Assembly: GCA_018292915.2 (NCBI GenBank)
Contig: JACVVK020000200.1
Location: 705,001 to 769,000, forward strand
DNA: 64,000 nt
Direction: 5' to 3'
DNA from: Batillaria attramentaria
Taxonomy: Eukaryota > Mollusca > Gastropoda > Batillariidae
The stretch's first letter is position 1. The number at the start of each line of letters is the position of its first letter. Below, piece after piece: positions 1 to 10,004 of the stretch. The position numbers and the translations under genes are program-made. The notes below the pieces were generated by a model, which was not told the origin of the DNA, made no database searches, and saw nothing but the letters and a program-made list of their open reading frames with translations.

Positions 1-481
1 GTTCTTTCATGAACTCGACGATTTGGTCCATCGTCAGATCGTTGATATTCATTCTTGGATTTTGTTGAGCAGCCAGATTTGCCAGTTGCTTGTAGACAGC
101 CGGAGTCTGATTAGTGAGGAAGACTTGAGCCTTGCGGTCGTCAGGAACGGCGTTGGCGACAAGAAATGTGCAGAACCTTGACCAGTAGTCAGGCCACAGT
201 TCTGAAGTGGAATCAAAGGCAGCGAAAGGTGGAATAGCGGCGGTCGAAACAGTAGAAGTGTGAGGACGGGTACTTGCGCTGGAATCCCCAGTCGGTGTCT
301 GAACTTGAATCATCTTCATCAACGCACCCATCTGCTCTCTTTGGACTGCTAATTCTTCTTCATGCTGCTTTGCTTGAATCCTCATCTGTTCCTTCTGCTG
401 TTCATTCTGCTGTTCCATCTGTTCCTTCTGCTGTTCTAATTGCTCTCTAAGCAATTTTATCAGCTCCGCTGTATCTGCCAT
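1..481 (-). CDS. Ty3/gypsy Gag, N-terminal part (runs off left edge)
   Basis: The minus strand is open from an ATG at 481 to the window edge (160 codons, no stop). The product starts MADTAELIKLLREQLEQQ and continues as a glutamine/glutamate-rich coiled coil (about residues 5-55). A Ser/Thr/Pro linker follows, then a capsid-like start with the segment LWPDYWSRFCTFLV, which is typical of Gag of Mag-like Ty3/gypsy retrotransposons. Gag would form the cytoplasmic particle that packages element RNA. The call is supported by a primer-binding site and an LTR lying immediately upstream in the expected order and orientation. Zinc knuckle, protease, RT and integrase would lie beyond the edge, so intactness is unknown. 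The family is recognised by pattern, not by a search. Confidence 0.72.
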   Translation of the reverse strand, partial: MADTAELIKLLREQLEQQKEQMEQQNEQQKEQMRIQAKQHEEELAVQREQMGALMKMIQVQTPTGDSSASTRPHTSTVSTAAIPPFAAFDSTSELWPDYWSRFCTFLVANAVPDDRKAQVFLTNQTPAVYKQLANLAAQQNPRMNINDLTMDQIVEFMKE

Positions 482-588
482 GGTCAGTCGTCAATTTTCG
501 CTGCTGCAACAGTTGAAGGGGTGCAACTTCTGTAGTTGGAGTTTCTTGAGTACTGGAGAGTACTGTCCCTTCGTAGGTAGATCAATGT

Positions 589-609
589 CGAATCCTGTCG
601 GCGACGCCA
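589..609 (-). other. Retrotransposon primer-binding site
   Basis: On the minus strand the segment begins TGGCGTCGCCGACAGG, that is, the complement of a tRNA 3' end including CCA. The plus strand reads like a tRNA T-arm plus acceptor ending in CGACGCCA. It lies 8 bp inside the LTR end and upstream of gag, as a minus-strand primer site should. The primer is probably tRNA-Ser or a similar tRNA (inference). Confidence 0.7.
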
Positions 610-617
610 AATATTTC

Positions 618-809
618 TGTTGTATTTTTCTCCTGCTATGTCGCTCTCTCGGTGCACTCGCAGAGAAGACACGGGATACAACAGGCTTGAACTCCAATAC
701 TTTATTAACAGAAGATGCGCAAGAACAAACTCATGAAAGAGGAAGAACCCAGAACGCTGTGCAGTGCTGCTTATATACTAACAGGTCAGATCTAGAACAT
801 TCTGTAACA
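618..809 (-). mobile_element. 5' LTR of Ty3/gypsy element, 192 bp
   Basis: On the minus strand it begins TGTTACAGAATG and ends ATACAACA, giving TGTT..AACA inverted ends. It contains a TATA box (TATATAAG, 770-777) and a polyadenylation signal (AATAAA, 701-706) in promoter-then-terminator order, so U3, R and U5 can be assigned. The 3' LTR is outside the window, so LTR identity (insertion age) and the target duplication cannot be read here. Confidence 0.68.
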
Positions 810-1007
810 TACTGGCAAGTACGGAATCTTTCCAAGGTTACGTAATCTACTGACGTTACTGCACTCGCATGTTCTGGGATGGTCTAGAAATTTCCATCGA
901 AATGTAGTGACTTTTCGCGATCTCTACAACAGATAATAGAATCAAAATTTCTTTGATGATTTGTCTGTCTGCTTGAGAGTGTGTGTCTGGGAGCGTGTCC
1001 ACGATCG

Positions 1008-1022
1008 TGTGTGTGTGTGTGT

Positions 1023-1087
<65 letters not shown>

Positions 1088-1240
1088 TGTGTGTGTAATA
1101 ATAACAATAAGTGCATTAATATAGGTCTGTGTCTGTCTCTCTCTCTCTCTCTCTGTGTCTGTGTGTCTGTCTGTGTCTGTGGCTCTGTGTCTGTGTGTGT
1201 GCATGTGCACGCGTGCACTTGTGTGTGTGTGTTGTCTCAC
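1008..1240. repeat. (TG)n, (TC)n and TCTG microsatellites
   Basis: About 90 bp of nearly pure GT (1008-1098) is followed by CT and TGTC tracts to about 1240. The long Thr-His and Val-Cys translations on both strands are artefacts of these repeats. Confidence 0.95.
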
Positions 1241-1463
1241 GGAAGCGATGAGTGTAGGTGGCCTCAAACCCATATCCCGGGTCCGCCGTCTGGCTGCTTA
1301 TAAACAGGACAGACAGAACGTCTGACAGCTCCATTTGTGCAAGTTCTGTCCCGCAGTACCTTGTTGTGTCTGTCATGTCGCTTGTCTTGTTGAAAACTGC
1401 GATCTGAACGCAGAAGAAAAGAACCAACAGATGAGTGTCAGAAACGCAAAGAACATTACAACA

Positions 1464-1464
<1 letters not shown>

Positions 1465-1495
<31 letters not shown>

Positions 1496-1497
1496 AA
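1465..1497. repeat. Poly-C followed by (CA)n
   Basis: A run of C passes directly into CACACA. Its length is prone to sequencing error. Confidence 0.9.
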
Positions 1498-1623
1498 TGG
1501 CTACAAGATTCATGTCACCAAAAACATTAATAGATCTGATACACTCCAAGGCTCTGAAGCATTGAGAGAGGAGGACATAAGTCCGAGAGTGGCTTGACCA
1601 TACTGAAACTTCAAGATTAAAGT

Positions 1624-1871
1624 GCATGCATTACCATGTAGACTCATGGCATTATGGCAAAGACATGTTGTAGCCACGTGTCACATTAGAAGCACAAGAT
1701 GCTGGAGACTAAAGTATAGGACTAATCTATCTAGTGACTCAGGCTGATGTCACATGGAGTGCTTTTAGTCCAAACAAACAGCGAACATGGTGTTTCTCAG
1801 TGCTTCTAATGTGACACGCGGCTACAACATGTCTATGCCATAATGCCATGAGTCTAAATGGTAACGCATGC
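1624..1871. mobile_element. Foldback (palindromic) MITE
   Basis: Arms at 1624-1695 and 1800-1871 are 72-bp inverted repeats with only a few mismatches (outer end GCATGC, inner end AGAAGCAC), separated by about 104 bp of unrelated sequence. There is no ORF. This is the structure of a non-autonomous foldback element. No target duplication could be assigned with confidence. Confidence 0.75.
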
Positions 1872-2488
1872 TGATCATGACAGTCCTCACATATTAAGTC
1901 TAACTGGGGCTAAGTCACCGATTAGTCTTTTCTCTTTCCATTCATCAAACCCCGCTGTGATGGAGCTATTCTAAAGCAACCGAGAGTATTGATTCGCATG
2001 GTCACTGAAACCTAATACAAATAAATGCAACAATCCATGAACTTAAACTGAGAAAGTTTCAGGAGAAAGCGTTATCTGCTAGTTCAGCAATTTTCTCACT
2101 TTGAGTTTAAATAAAGAAAAAGAAAAAGACACCGGCACAGATACACTTTCTTGGTGTGCACACGCTTTGGAAATTTCACAAAATAATTGAGTGTTGTAAC
2201 CAGAAAGGCTGGCGTTTTATATTACAAACAAAACAAAACAAAACAAAATCATTGGAGTGAAACTGAGACTTCGATTCTACAAGGGAGAAAACTGTGATCA
2301 CATTGCAGATCTACATATCCCAGTATTATTTGCGATTTTTTCTTAACCCTGGCCTTGCTGAATTAGTATGTCTTATGCTGAAAAACAAACAACCAAACAA
2401 ACAAAAAAACCAGAGGTAGTTCGGAATATTCCGGACTCAACACTACCAGCATAATTAAGTCTACTTTAAACAGCAATTGTCTTCCCAC
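1872..2488. other. No gene recognised
   Basis: AT-rich sequence with short A-rich simple repeats (AAAC units near 2225-2247 and 2385-2408). It lies 3' of the CUB exon on the minus strand, so it is probably intron. No further exon is visible. Confidence 0.5.
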
Positions 2489-2673
2489 CTCGACGTAGTC
2501 TGTGTCGCAGACTCCAGCTGTAGCCTGAGGCAGGTTGAACGTTGTGAAAGTGACTGTGTGGCGGTAGTTGTGGTGCGACATGTGGAAGCGGCACACGTGG
2601 CCTGGAGCGTAGGAATCCGGAAAGCCAGGAGAGCGGAACGTCTCCCCATTGTTCTCCACGTGTTGCTCACACG
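2489..2673 (-). CDS. CUB-domain exon (most 3' exon seen)
   Basis: The acceptor TTTGTAG lies just before 2673 and the donor GAG|GTGGGA follows 2489. The exon is 185 bp, entered in phase 1 and left in phase 0. The product has CUB hallmarks: an early Cys, the motif FRSPGFPDSYAPG, a second Cys (HVCRF), a beta-strand segment TVTFTTFNL, and CDTDYVEV near the end. CUB domains bind proteins or calcium outside the cell. The rest of the domain would be on a further exon to the left, which I could not find. Confidence 0.75.
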
Positions 2674-2915
2674 CTACAAACACAGGGGGAGGGGTTGACA
2701 ATGTGACTTCAAGTTGAACAAAGAAAACAATATCTGCAGGGAAGGCACAATCATAGGCCAGAGATGACAAAATAGCAATTTTTCTGTAGAAAAATCAACA
2801 ATCCTGTTTTTCTGCAGAACAAAACAGAAGCCAGTTTTTCTGCATGGAAATGACAAACTAGCAGTTCTTGTGCAGAAAACTGACTTTTCTAAGAAATATA
2901 AACACAGCCCAACCC

Positions 2916-2916
<1 letters not shown>

Positions 2917-2956
<40 letters not shown>
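2917..2956. repeat. Poly-C tract of about 40 bp (intron)
   Basis: Pure C run in the intron between the CUB exon and the 3062 exon. It translates as poly-Pro or poly-Gly in shadow frames only. Confidence 0.95.
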
Positions 2957-3061
2957 ACTAACAGTGACACATAACCCAGTCATAAAATTACCACAAGAAT
3001 CATGTGTTGCTTGTATGTACCAGCACAGGCTGACACACTGGCATGTAACTCAGATAATTAC

Positions 3062-3211
3062 CACAACCAAGTGTTGCGCTGGTAGAGACTGACTGGTAGG
3101 GACTGACACACTGGCATGTTAAGTCTGGTCCACACTCGGCATGTGCATCATTACACATCAGGTTGGATCCCGACGGGTCACAGGATCCACCTATCTCGCC
3201 AGCGGATGGCA
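3062..3211 (-). CDS. Long Cys-rich module exon (150 bp)
   Basis: Acceptor TTTCAG before 3211, donor TGTG|GTAATT at 3062, phase 1-1. The product includes GGSCDPSGSNLMCNDAHAEC and then CQC. It is clearly related to the exons at 10686 and 15221, which share the same donor and the CNDPHAEC core. It lies just upstream of the CUB exon, and the reading frame joins correctly (Ala-Cys at the junction). Confidence 0.72.
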
Positions 3212-3316
3212 CTGAAACATAAATGAAATTGCGATAACAACTTACCGACGGAGAAACATCCATCTTAATTCTAGGAATAATATGTTAAACTTTATTGAAA
3301 TAGTATCAAACATTCA

Positions 3317-3350
3317 CTGAGAGAGAGAGAGAGAGGGAGAGAGAGAGATA
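3317..3350. repeat. (GA)n tract (intron)
   Basis: GA dinucleotide run with one interruption, followed at 3481-3511 by (ACAG)n. Confidence 0.9.
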
Positions 3351-3480
3351 CTGGCTGACACTGAAACAATACACAAGACAGGTAGATGTTAGCTGACTTC
3401 TGGTACTGGCTAACAATAAAACAGTGCACAAGACAGGCAGACATCAGCGTGAATGAACAAACGAACAAATATGATTCAGT

Positions 3481-3512
<32 letters not shown>

Positions 3513-3532
3513 CAGAGATGTCATTTAATTAT

Positions 3533-3601
3533 TGCATGCACTGTTGACACAGATGTATAGCCACTGGCACAGGATTCATCAGTACTGACCTGATTCTCCT
3601 C
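3533..3601 (-). pseudogene. Decayed copy of the 4-Cys exon
   Basis: The acceptor (TTACAG) and first residues (GESGQY) match the neighbouring exons. However, about 7 bp are missing after the Tyr codon, giving an immediate TGA. The position that should be the GTAAGT donor reads ATAATT. It is therefore a dead exon at the 3' end of the array. Confidence 0.75.
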
Positions 3602-3686
3602 CTGTAACTAGGGGCATGGCCATGAGGCATGTACTTCTGTCAAACACACTCGAATTATCAAGATACAAAATGCCATGTCTCCTAAG

Positions 3687-3705
3687 ACAGACAGACAGAC
3701 AGACA

Positions 3706-3779
<74 letters not shown>
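3687..3779. repeat. (GACA)n(CA)n intronic microsatellite
   Basis: First of seven similar tracts lying between the array exons. The others are at about 3957-4035, 4216-4286, 4467-4545, 4721-4834, 5008-5101 and 5279-5336 (the last is ACAG/GCAG only). Confidence 0.95.
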
Positions 3780-3780
<1 letters not shown>

Positions 3781-3799
3781 ACAAAGAGATGTCACTTAC

Positions 3800-3871
3800 T
3801 GCAAACACCACTTTCACAGATGTAGCCACTGGGACACGATGCATCACTGTCACAGTACTGAACTGATTCTC
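3800..3871 (-). CDS. 4-Cys module exon, array copy (72 bp)
   Basis: Acceptor TTACAG|GAGAATC, donor TGCA|GTAAGT. The product is [10 protein letters not shown]... followed by C-X5-C-X4-C. It is one Gly codon shorter than the 75-bp copies, so the frame is kept. It pairs with 4851 and 4308 as the B type of a two-exon repeat. Confidence 0.75.
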
Positions 3872-3977
3872 CTGTAACAGGGACATGGCCATGAGGCATG
3901 TACTTTTGTCAAACACACTCGAATTATCAAGATACAAAGTGCCATGCTTTCTCCTAAGACAGACAGACAGACAGACA

Positions 3978-4038
<61 letters not shown>

Positions 4039-4057
4039 ACAAGGAGACGTCACTTAC

Positions 4058-4132
4058 TGCATACACCAGAGTCACAGATGTACCCACTGGGACACGATGC
4101 ATCACTGTCACAGTACTGACCTGATTGTCCTC
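4058..4132 (-). CDS. 4-Cys module exon, array copy (75 bp)
   Basis: Acceptor TTACAG|GAGGACAA, donor GTAAGT. The product contains GQSGQYCDSDASCPSGYIC then CDSGVC. Nearly identical to the exon at 4560. Confidence 0.78.
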
Positions 4133-4214
4133 CTGTAACAGGGGCATGGCCATGAGGCATGTACTTCTGTCAAACACACTTGAATTATCAAGATACAAAA
4201 TGCCATGTCTCCTA

Positions 4215-4288
<74 letters not shown>

Positions 4289-4307
4289 ACAAGGAGATGT
4301 CACTTAC

Positions 4308-4376
4308 TGCAAACACCACTTTCACAGCTGTAGCCACTGGCACACGATGCATCACTGTCACAGTACTGAACTGATT
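4308..4376 (-). CDS. 4-Cys module exon, array copy with shifted acceptor
   Basis: Here the usual TTACAG is changed to TTACAAGAG. Using the first AG would shift the frame. Using the second AG gives a 69-bp exon (AA TCA GTT CAG...) that stays in frame. The core GYSCESGVC and the donor GTAAGT are intact. Which AG is used cannot be told from sequence. Confidence 0.62.
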
Positions 4377-4489
4377 CTCTTGTAACAGGGACATGGCCAT
4401 GAGGCATGTACTTTTGTCAAACACACTCGAATTATCAAGATACAAAGTGCCATGCTTTCTCCTAAGACAGACAGACAGACAGACAGACA

Positions 4490-4539
<50 letters not shown>

Positions 4540-4559
4540 GACAAGGAGACGTCACTTAC

Positions 4560-4634
4560 TGCATACACCAGAGTCACAGATGTACCCACTGGGACACGAT
4601 GCATCACTGTCACAGTACTGACCTGATTGTCCTC
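4560..4634 (-). CDS. 4-Cys module exon, array copy (75 bp)
   Basis: Acceptor TTACAG|GAGGACAA, donor GTAAGT. Same module and same variant (GQSGQYCDSDASCPSG) as 4058, about 502 bp away. Confidence 0.78.
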
Positions 4635-4719
4635 CTGTAACAGGGGCATGGCCATGAGGCATGTACTTCTGTCAAACACACTCGAATTATCAAGATACAA
4701 AGTGCCATGCTTTCTCCTA

Positions 4720-4835
<116 letters not shown>

Positions 4836-4850
4836 GGAGATGTCACTTAC

Positions 4851-4922
4851 TGCAAACACCACTTTCACAGATGTAGCCACTGGCACACGATGCATCACTG
4901 TCACAGTACTGAACTGATTCTC
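4851..4922 (-). CDS. 4-Cys module exon, array copy (72 bp)
   Basis: Acceptor TTACAG|GAGAATC, donor GTAAGT. The product is [19 protein letters not shown] then CESGVC. Same B-type short exon as 3800. Confidence 0.77.
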
Positions 4923-5028
4923 CTGTAACAGGGACATGGCCATGAGGCACGTACTTTTGTCAAACACACTCGAATTATCAAGATACAAAGTGCCATGCTT
5001 TCTCCTAAGACAGACAGACAGACAGACA

Positions 5029-5104
<76 letters not shown>

Positions 5105-5120
5105 AGGAGACGTCACTTAC

Positions 5121-5195
5121 TGCATACACCAGAGTCACAGCTGTAGCCACTGGCACACGATGCATCACTGTCACAGTACTGGCCTGATTCTCCTC
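5121..5195 (-). CDS. 4-Cys module exon, array copy (75 bp)
   Basis: Acceptor ATTACAG|GAGGAGAA, donor GTAAGT. The product contains GESGQYCDSDASCASG, then a Cys and CDSGVC. Most 5' member of the 3.5-5.3 kb array. Confidence 0.77.
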
Positions 5196-5611
5196 CTGTA
5201 ATAGGGACATGGCCATGAGGCACGTACTTCTGTCAAACACACTCGAATTATCAAGATACACAGTGCCATGCTTTCTCCTAAGACAGACAGACAGACAGAC
5301 AGACAGGCAGGCAGGCAGGCAGACAGACAGACAGACTACCAGGTAGATAACCAGGTAAAGACCAAGTAACTCCAGTTATTGTCTCTTTTACCTAGACAAA
5401 AACAACTTACACAGATGGAGGGGATTTGAACCGTGTTAGTGCTGAACCCGGAACGTTCAGGCTACCACTATGGCTTTTTCAGCGTAACACAAATAATTCA
5501 GCAAGACGAGGGTTAAATGGAGTTGAAATGTTTTGGGCTGAGTTGTATATTTATTTGTTCGTATGAATATAAACATCAAACAAGAGTCACGGTTTACATC
5601 TAGATACATAC

Positions 5612-5698
5612 TGCAGATGAAGTTGTCACACGTGAGAGCTGTTCGACAACTCATTGGTGGAGTAATGGTTTCGTCACAGTGTGCGCCAGAATCTCCGC
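5612..5698 (-). CDS. 9-spacer Cys module exon (87 bp), block 1
   Basis: Acceptor TTACAG|GCGG, donor A|GTATGT. The module is C-X9-C-X5-C-X4-C with GGDSGAHCDETITPPMSC and CDNFIC. Paralogous to 11176 and 15711, which have Tyr for His and Ile for Met. Confidence 0.77.
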
Positions 5699-6306
5699 CT
5701 GTAACAGGCACATGGAAACGAAACATGAAATTTATCAAACACACTGGAATACCAAGATACAGCGTTAACACATTCATGGTTACACAGAACAACACAGTAA
5801 GGGGTGTAGTGGTATGGCAGAAACAGTCAAGAGTTTAGTCCCCTTCGACCAAGGGCCATTCCCTCTTCATCACTTATCAAATATCAAGTGTGCACATTAA
5901 AGATCCCATGTCCATCTTTCGAAGAACAGTAGGCTGTGACCGGTGGCTTTGAAAACAACAAATACTGTCGCACGCACCAGATTGAATATGAGGGTGGAGG
6001 TTTGGTCATAAAGTAGCGCTTAGTGGAAGCAGGCTTTCACTGCTTCATCCGTCCTCCAGCCCTGCGGCGCCATGAGCCTTTCAGATGAAATGGATACGTG
6101 CGCCGAGGAAAAGTCTACCATTTACCACACCACACCACACCACACCACACCACACGATTTGACCATGCGAATTGTGTTCAACTGAAATCAGTGTCAGTGA
6201 ACTAGTGAATGAATAGACGAACGCGATTCAGTGACAGACAAACATGGAGACAACCAGACAGACTGACTGACAAACAGAGACAGAGAGGGATAGATATGTC
6301 ACTTAC

Positions 6307-6381
6307 TGCAAACACCACTTTCACAGCTGTAGCCACTGGCACACGATGCATCACTGTCACAGTACTGACCTGATTCTCCTC
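6307..6381 (-). CDS. 4-Cys module exon (75 bp), block 1
   Basis: Acceptor ATTACAG|GAGGAG, donor GTAAGT. The product is GGESGQYCDSDASCASG with a final CESGVC. Counterpart of 13345. Confidence 0.76.
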
Positions 6382-6558
6382 CTGTAATAGGGACATGGCC
6401 ATGAGGCACGTACTTTTGTCAAACACACTCGAATTATCAAAGTGCCATCCTTTCTCCAAAGAGAGAGACAGACAGACAGACAGAGACAGACAGAGACAGA
6501 CAAACAGACAGAGACAGACAGAGACAGACAGACAGACAGACAGAGAGACGTCACTTAC

Positions 6559-6633
6559 TGCATACATGAGAGTCACAGATGTAGCCACTGGCACACGATG
6601 CATCACTGTCACAGTACTGACCTAATAGTCCTC
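6559..6633 (-). CDS. 4-Cys module exon (75 bp), block 1
   Basis: Acceptor TTACAG|GAGGACTA, donor GTAAGT. The opening is changed to GLLGQYC and the last loop to CDSHVC, but all four Cys and the frame are kept. Confidence 0.74.
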
Positions 6634-6723
6634 CTGTAACAGGGGCATGGCCATGAGGCATGTACTTTTGTCAAACATACTCAAATTATCAAGATCTCTA
6701 TACAAAGTGCCATCCTTTCTCCT

Positions 6724-6818
6724 AAGAGACAATGACAATGACAATGACAATGACACTTTATTTTCCAAGGATAGAAGATTAGGTGCGCAGACCTGTCTTA
6801 CATCTTGTCCTTGCTACA

Positions 6819-6858
<40 letters not shown>
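6724..6858. repeat. (TGACAA)n and (CA)n microsatellites (intron)
   Basis: A short TGACAA hexamer run at about 6727-6755 and CA at about 6820-6858. Confidence 0.85.
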
Positions 6859-6860
<2 letters not shown>

Positions 6861-6987
6861 TTGCTAAACTACTATCAGCTGCTACAGTAATAAGGTGAAC
6901 TCATAGTCAGTAATATATAAACAAGGCAAAGCACGTTTCAAAATTCAAAAACAAACACCACACACTAATACATGTACATGTAGTACA

Positions 6988-7020
<33 letters not shown>

Positions 7021-7058
7021 CAGACAGACAGACAGAGAGGGAGAGAGATGTCACTTAC

Positions 7059-7133
7059 TGCAAACACCACTTTCACAGATGTAGCCAGTGGCACAGAATG
7101 AAGCGCTATGACAGGCACCGCCAGCTTGTACAC
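7059..7133 (-). CDS. 4-Cys module exon, GVQAGG type (75 bp), block 1
   Basis: Acceptor TTGTCAAG|GTGTAC, donor GTAAGT. The product is GVQAGGACHSASFCATGYIC then CESGVC. Counterpart of 13586, with His for Asp after the first Cys. Confidence 0.75.
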
Positions 7134-7224
7134 CTTGACAAGATCACAGTAAACTTGGAAGACGAACATTATTCACAAACACCTGTCTTTGACTTTGTAT
7201 CAAAACTGAATGCCATCCTTCACC

Positions 7225-7262
<38 letters not shown>

Positions 7263-7356
7263 CAGACAGACAGACAGATAGACAGACAGGCACAGACAGA
7301 CAGACAGACACAGACAGACACAGACAGACACAGACAGACAGACAGACGTCACTTAC

Positions 7357-7431
7357 TGCATACACCAGAGTCACAGATGTAGCCACTGGCACACGATGTA
7401 TCACTGTCACAGTACTGAACAGACTCTCCTT
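7357..7431 (-). CDS. 4-Cys module exon (75 bp), block 1
   Basis: Acceptor TTACAG|AAGGAGAG, donor GTAAGT. The product is [16 protein letters not shown] then CDSGVC. Counterpart of 13866. Confidence 0.76.
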
Positions 7432-7566
7432 CTGTAACAGAGACATGGCCATGAGGCACAGTCTTTATTCACAAGTACACTGGAAATATCAAGATACAAA
7501 GTTAACACATGAACAGCTATACGAAACAACACACATGGTAGCATGGACACAACATATAGTACTTAC

Positions 7567-7653
7567 GGCAAATCCCATTGTCGCATACCGCACCGTCTAC
7601 ACACTCAATAGCAGGAGATGCACTATAGTCACAGGTCGCTCCAACAGTGGCAA
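7567..7653 (-). CDS. 9-spacer Cys module exon (87 bp), block 1
   Basis: Acceptor AGTTCCAG-like (TTCCAG|TTGCC), donor TGCC|GTAAGT. The module is VGATCDYSASPAIEC then CDNGIC. Single copy here, but its counterpart in block 2 is doubled (14076 and 14219). Confidence 0.74.
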
Positions 7654-7741
7654 CTGGAATCAAGAGAGAATTAAACATGAATAGTTTTATATTTTCCTAT
7701 TTTTTGTGTGTCTTTTTTTCTCTTGATCTCTCTTCTTAACC

Positions 7742-7914
7742 GGGGAGCCGGGGTGGCCGAATGGTAGAGCATTGGACTTTCAATGCTCGGGTCGTAAGTT
7801 CGAATCCCGGCTGGGGCCAAATATTTGTGCTGGCCTTTTTCTCGCTGCCCCGTCTTTGATATCACCCTTCCATGGTAGAAAAAGATGTTAAACTCCCAAA
7901 CACCCACCCACCCC
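7742..7914 (+). mobile_element. tRNA-derived SINE, family A
   Basis: Starts GGGGAGCCGGGGTGGCCGAA. It has tRNA-like box A (TGGCCGAATGGTAGAGC) and box B (AGTTCGAATCCC), then a non-tRNA body (GCCCCGTCTTTGATATCACC) and the end AACACCCACCCACCCC. Flanked by an 11-bp direct repeat TCTTCTTAACC (7731-7741 and 7915-7925). Intronic. Confidence 0.9.
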
Positions 7915-8079
7915 TCTTCTTAACCCCATTAAAATCTGCAGTATAAGATCATGGTGGTATCTGTTTTGCATAGGTGAAATACAACTAAAATGGAACCAAG
8001 AAAAAGTTAACAATTAACAATTTGACATTTTCCTTTTTTTTTTTTTTTTTTTGGTCTTCTCTCTCTCTTTCCTTCTTTG

Positions 8080-8247
8080 GGGAGCCAGGATAGCTGAATG
8101 ATAGAGTGTTGGACTTTCAATGCTCGGGTTGTGAGTTTGAATCCCATCTGGGGCCAAATTTATGTACTGGCCTTTATCTCGTTGCCCCGGCTTTGATATC
8201 ACCCATATGTGGTGGAAGAAGACATCAAACTCCCTAACATCCACCTA
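8080..8247 (+). mobile_element. tRNA-derived SINE, family A
   Basis: More diverged copy (GGGGAGCCAGGATAGCTGAA) with the same body. Flanks share a CTCTCTTTC-like direct repeat. Also present in block 2 at 14726, so it predates the duplication. Confidence 0.85.
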
Positions 8248-8664
8248 ACCTCTCTCTTTCTTCATGACTCTACAATTAAATTCTGCAGTATAAGATCATG
8301 GTGATAGCTGTTTGAAGTCAAACTAAAATGATGATTATATTTCTTTCTGGTAATAAACCACTAATATGGCAGTTATCAGCAACACCCTCAGATGATGCTA
8401 CTCCAGCACTAGCTGTTGTAAGTTCTTGGGTCACTGACTGTTCACAAAATTTTGCTAGTTTGCAGTGGACGCCTTCTTTTGCATCCCAGTATAGCCACAG
8501 GGCAACACAACACAACAGTACACAACAGATCCAGTTTGCATGGGTGAAAGCTGGCAATTTTGAAAATAAGGAAACTTCTTTTCCCAGGCCGGGGTCCAGG
8601 GGCCGCCTAGGCCCCGGCGGGGTGCAGGGGCAGAGCCCTGCTGGGGGGACCAGGGGGGCAACGC

Positions 8665-9517
8665 CCCCCGGAAAAAAACACGAATTTTGCCAAATTTAAG
8701 AGCCAATTCTAGGCCTCTCGTGGCACCTGAGAGCATTTGATAGCTATTCTTATCTACCACATTTTCCCTTCAAATTTCAACCCTTAGACTCAAGCTATTG
8801 CAGACCTCTTGTTGCTGTACACAAGTTTATCCAAATAATCATTGTGGAGAATCAAACTCTAAAATCCACACATTAGAAGACCTGTCAGTTTACTCTCAGA
8901 AACTGAGAAAGGTTCAGCATGGTTTAGGAGGGTGCCAAAGTGTAGTTGCCCCCCGGAAAAAAACACAAATTTTGCCAAATTTAAGAGCCAATTCTAGGCC
9001 TCTCGTGGCACCTGAGAGCATTTGATAGCTATTCTTATCTACCACATTTTCCCTTCAAATTTCAACCCTTAGACTCAAGCTATTGCAGACCTCTTGTTGC
9101 TGTACACAAGTTTATCCAAATAATCATTGTGGAGAATCAAACTCTCAAATCCACACATTAGAAGACCTGTCAGTTTACTCTCAGAAACTGAGAAAGGTTC
9201 AGCATGGTTTAGGAGGGTGCCAAAGTGTAGTTGCCCCCCGGAAAAAAACACAAATTGCCAAATTTAAGAGCCAATTCTAGGCCTCTCGTGGCACCTGAGA
9301 GCATTTGATAGCTATTCTTATCTACCACATTTTCCCTTCAAATTTCAACCCTTAGACTCAAGCTATTACAGACCTCTTGTTGCTGTACACAAGTTTATCC
9401 AAATAATCATTGTGGAGAATCAAACTCTCAAATCCACACATTAGAAGACCTGTCAGTTTACTCTCAGAAACTGAGAAAGGTTCAGCATGGTTTAGGAGGG
9501 TGCCAAAGTGTAGTTTT
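8665..9517. repeat. Three tandem 285-bp repeats
   Basis: The marker GGAAAAAAACAC recurs at exact 285-bp spacing (near 8670, 8955 and 9240). The copies are nearly identical; the third has a 3-bp deletion. Short ORFs inside them are repeats of each other, not genes. Confidence 0.9.
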
Positions 9518-10004
9518 TGAATAGCAAAGTGTATCTGTTATACAGTCGGACCCACTGACTTAACAGGATGACACTTTATACAAATTTACAGTTTGCAGGT
9601 ACATGTACATATTTTGATTTCCAAGCACAGGCGTTTCTGTGTAAAACTACACCGTGTGTTTACCACAAACTGCCTAACACTTACTATGGTGATGAAGTGT
9701 CAAAGCCAGGAGTGCACGCCTGCTTAATTGTTAAGCTAGGGGTGTGCAGGGGAATGCTCCCCAAGATTTGTTTTTACATACACTGAAATCTGTGTGAGTG
9801 ATTCAGTTTAAGTGCTTCAGAGGAGGACTGACTGAAACACTTTTTGAGAGGCCAGAAAATTTATAGCCAAAGGTGGAAATCCGACAAAGGCACGGTGGAA
9901 GATCCTAAGCCCTGACTGTTAACGATATGGTTATCTTGATTAGTCTCTCCCCCAAATGAGATCACTAGTATTGATTTTTCGTATTGATTTTCGTCTTAAA
10001 ATAG

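Larger units (their letters stand above)
5341..8538. repeat. Segmental duplication block 1
   Basis: Contains exons 5612, 6307, 6559, 7059, 7357 and 7567, two SINEs and intronic sequence, all with counterparts in the same order at 10914-15196. It ends at CCAGTTTG, the same point at which block 2 ends at 15196. Confidence 0.8.

Noticed and set aside
856..1303. ORFs of poly Thr-His / Cys-Val on both strands
   Set aside because: Pure microsatellite translation.
7742..7830. tRNA-like sequence with box A and box B
   Set aside because: It is the head of a repeated SINE with a non-tRNA body and target duplications, not a tRNA gene. The same holds for all other copies.
8665..9517. Evenly spaced repeats considered as a CRISPR-like array
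   Set aside because: Units are 285 bp, contiguous, without unique spacers, and the genome is eukaryotic.
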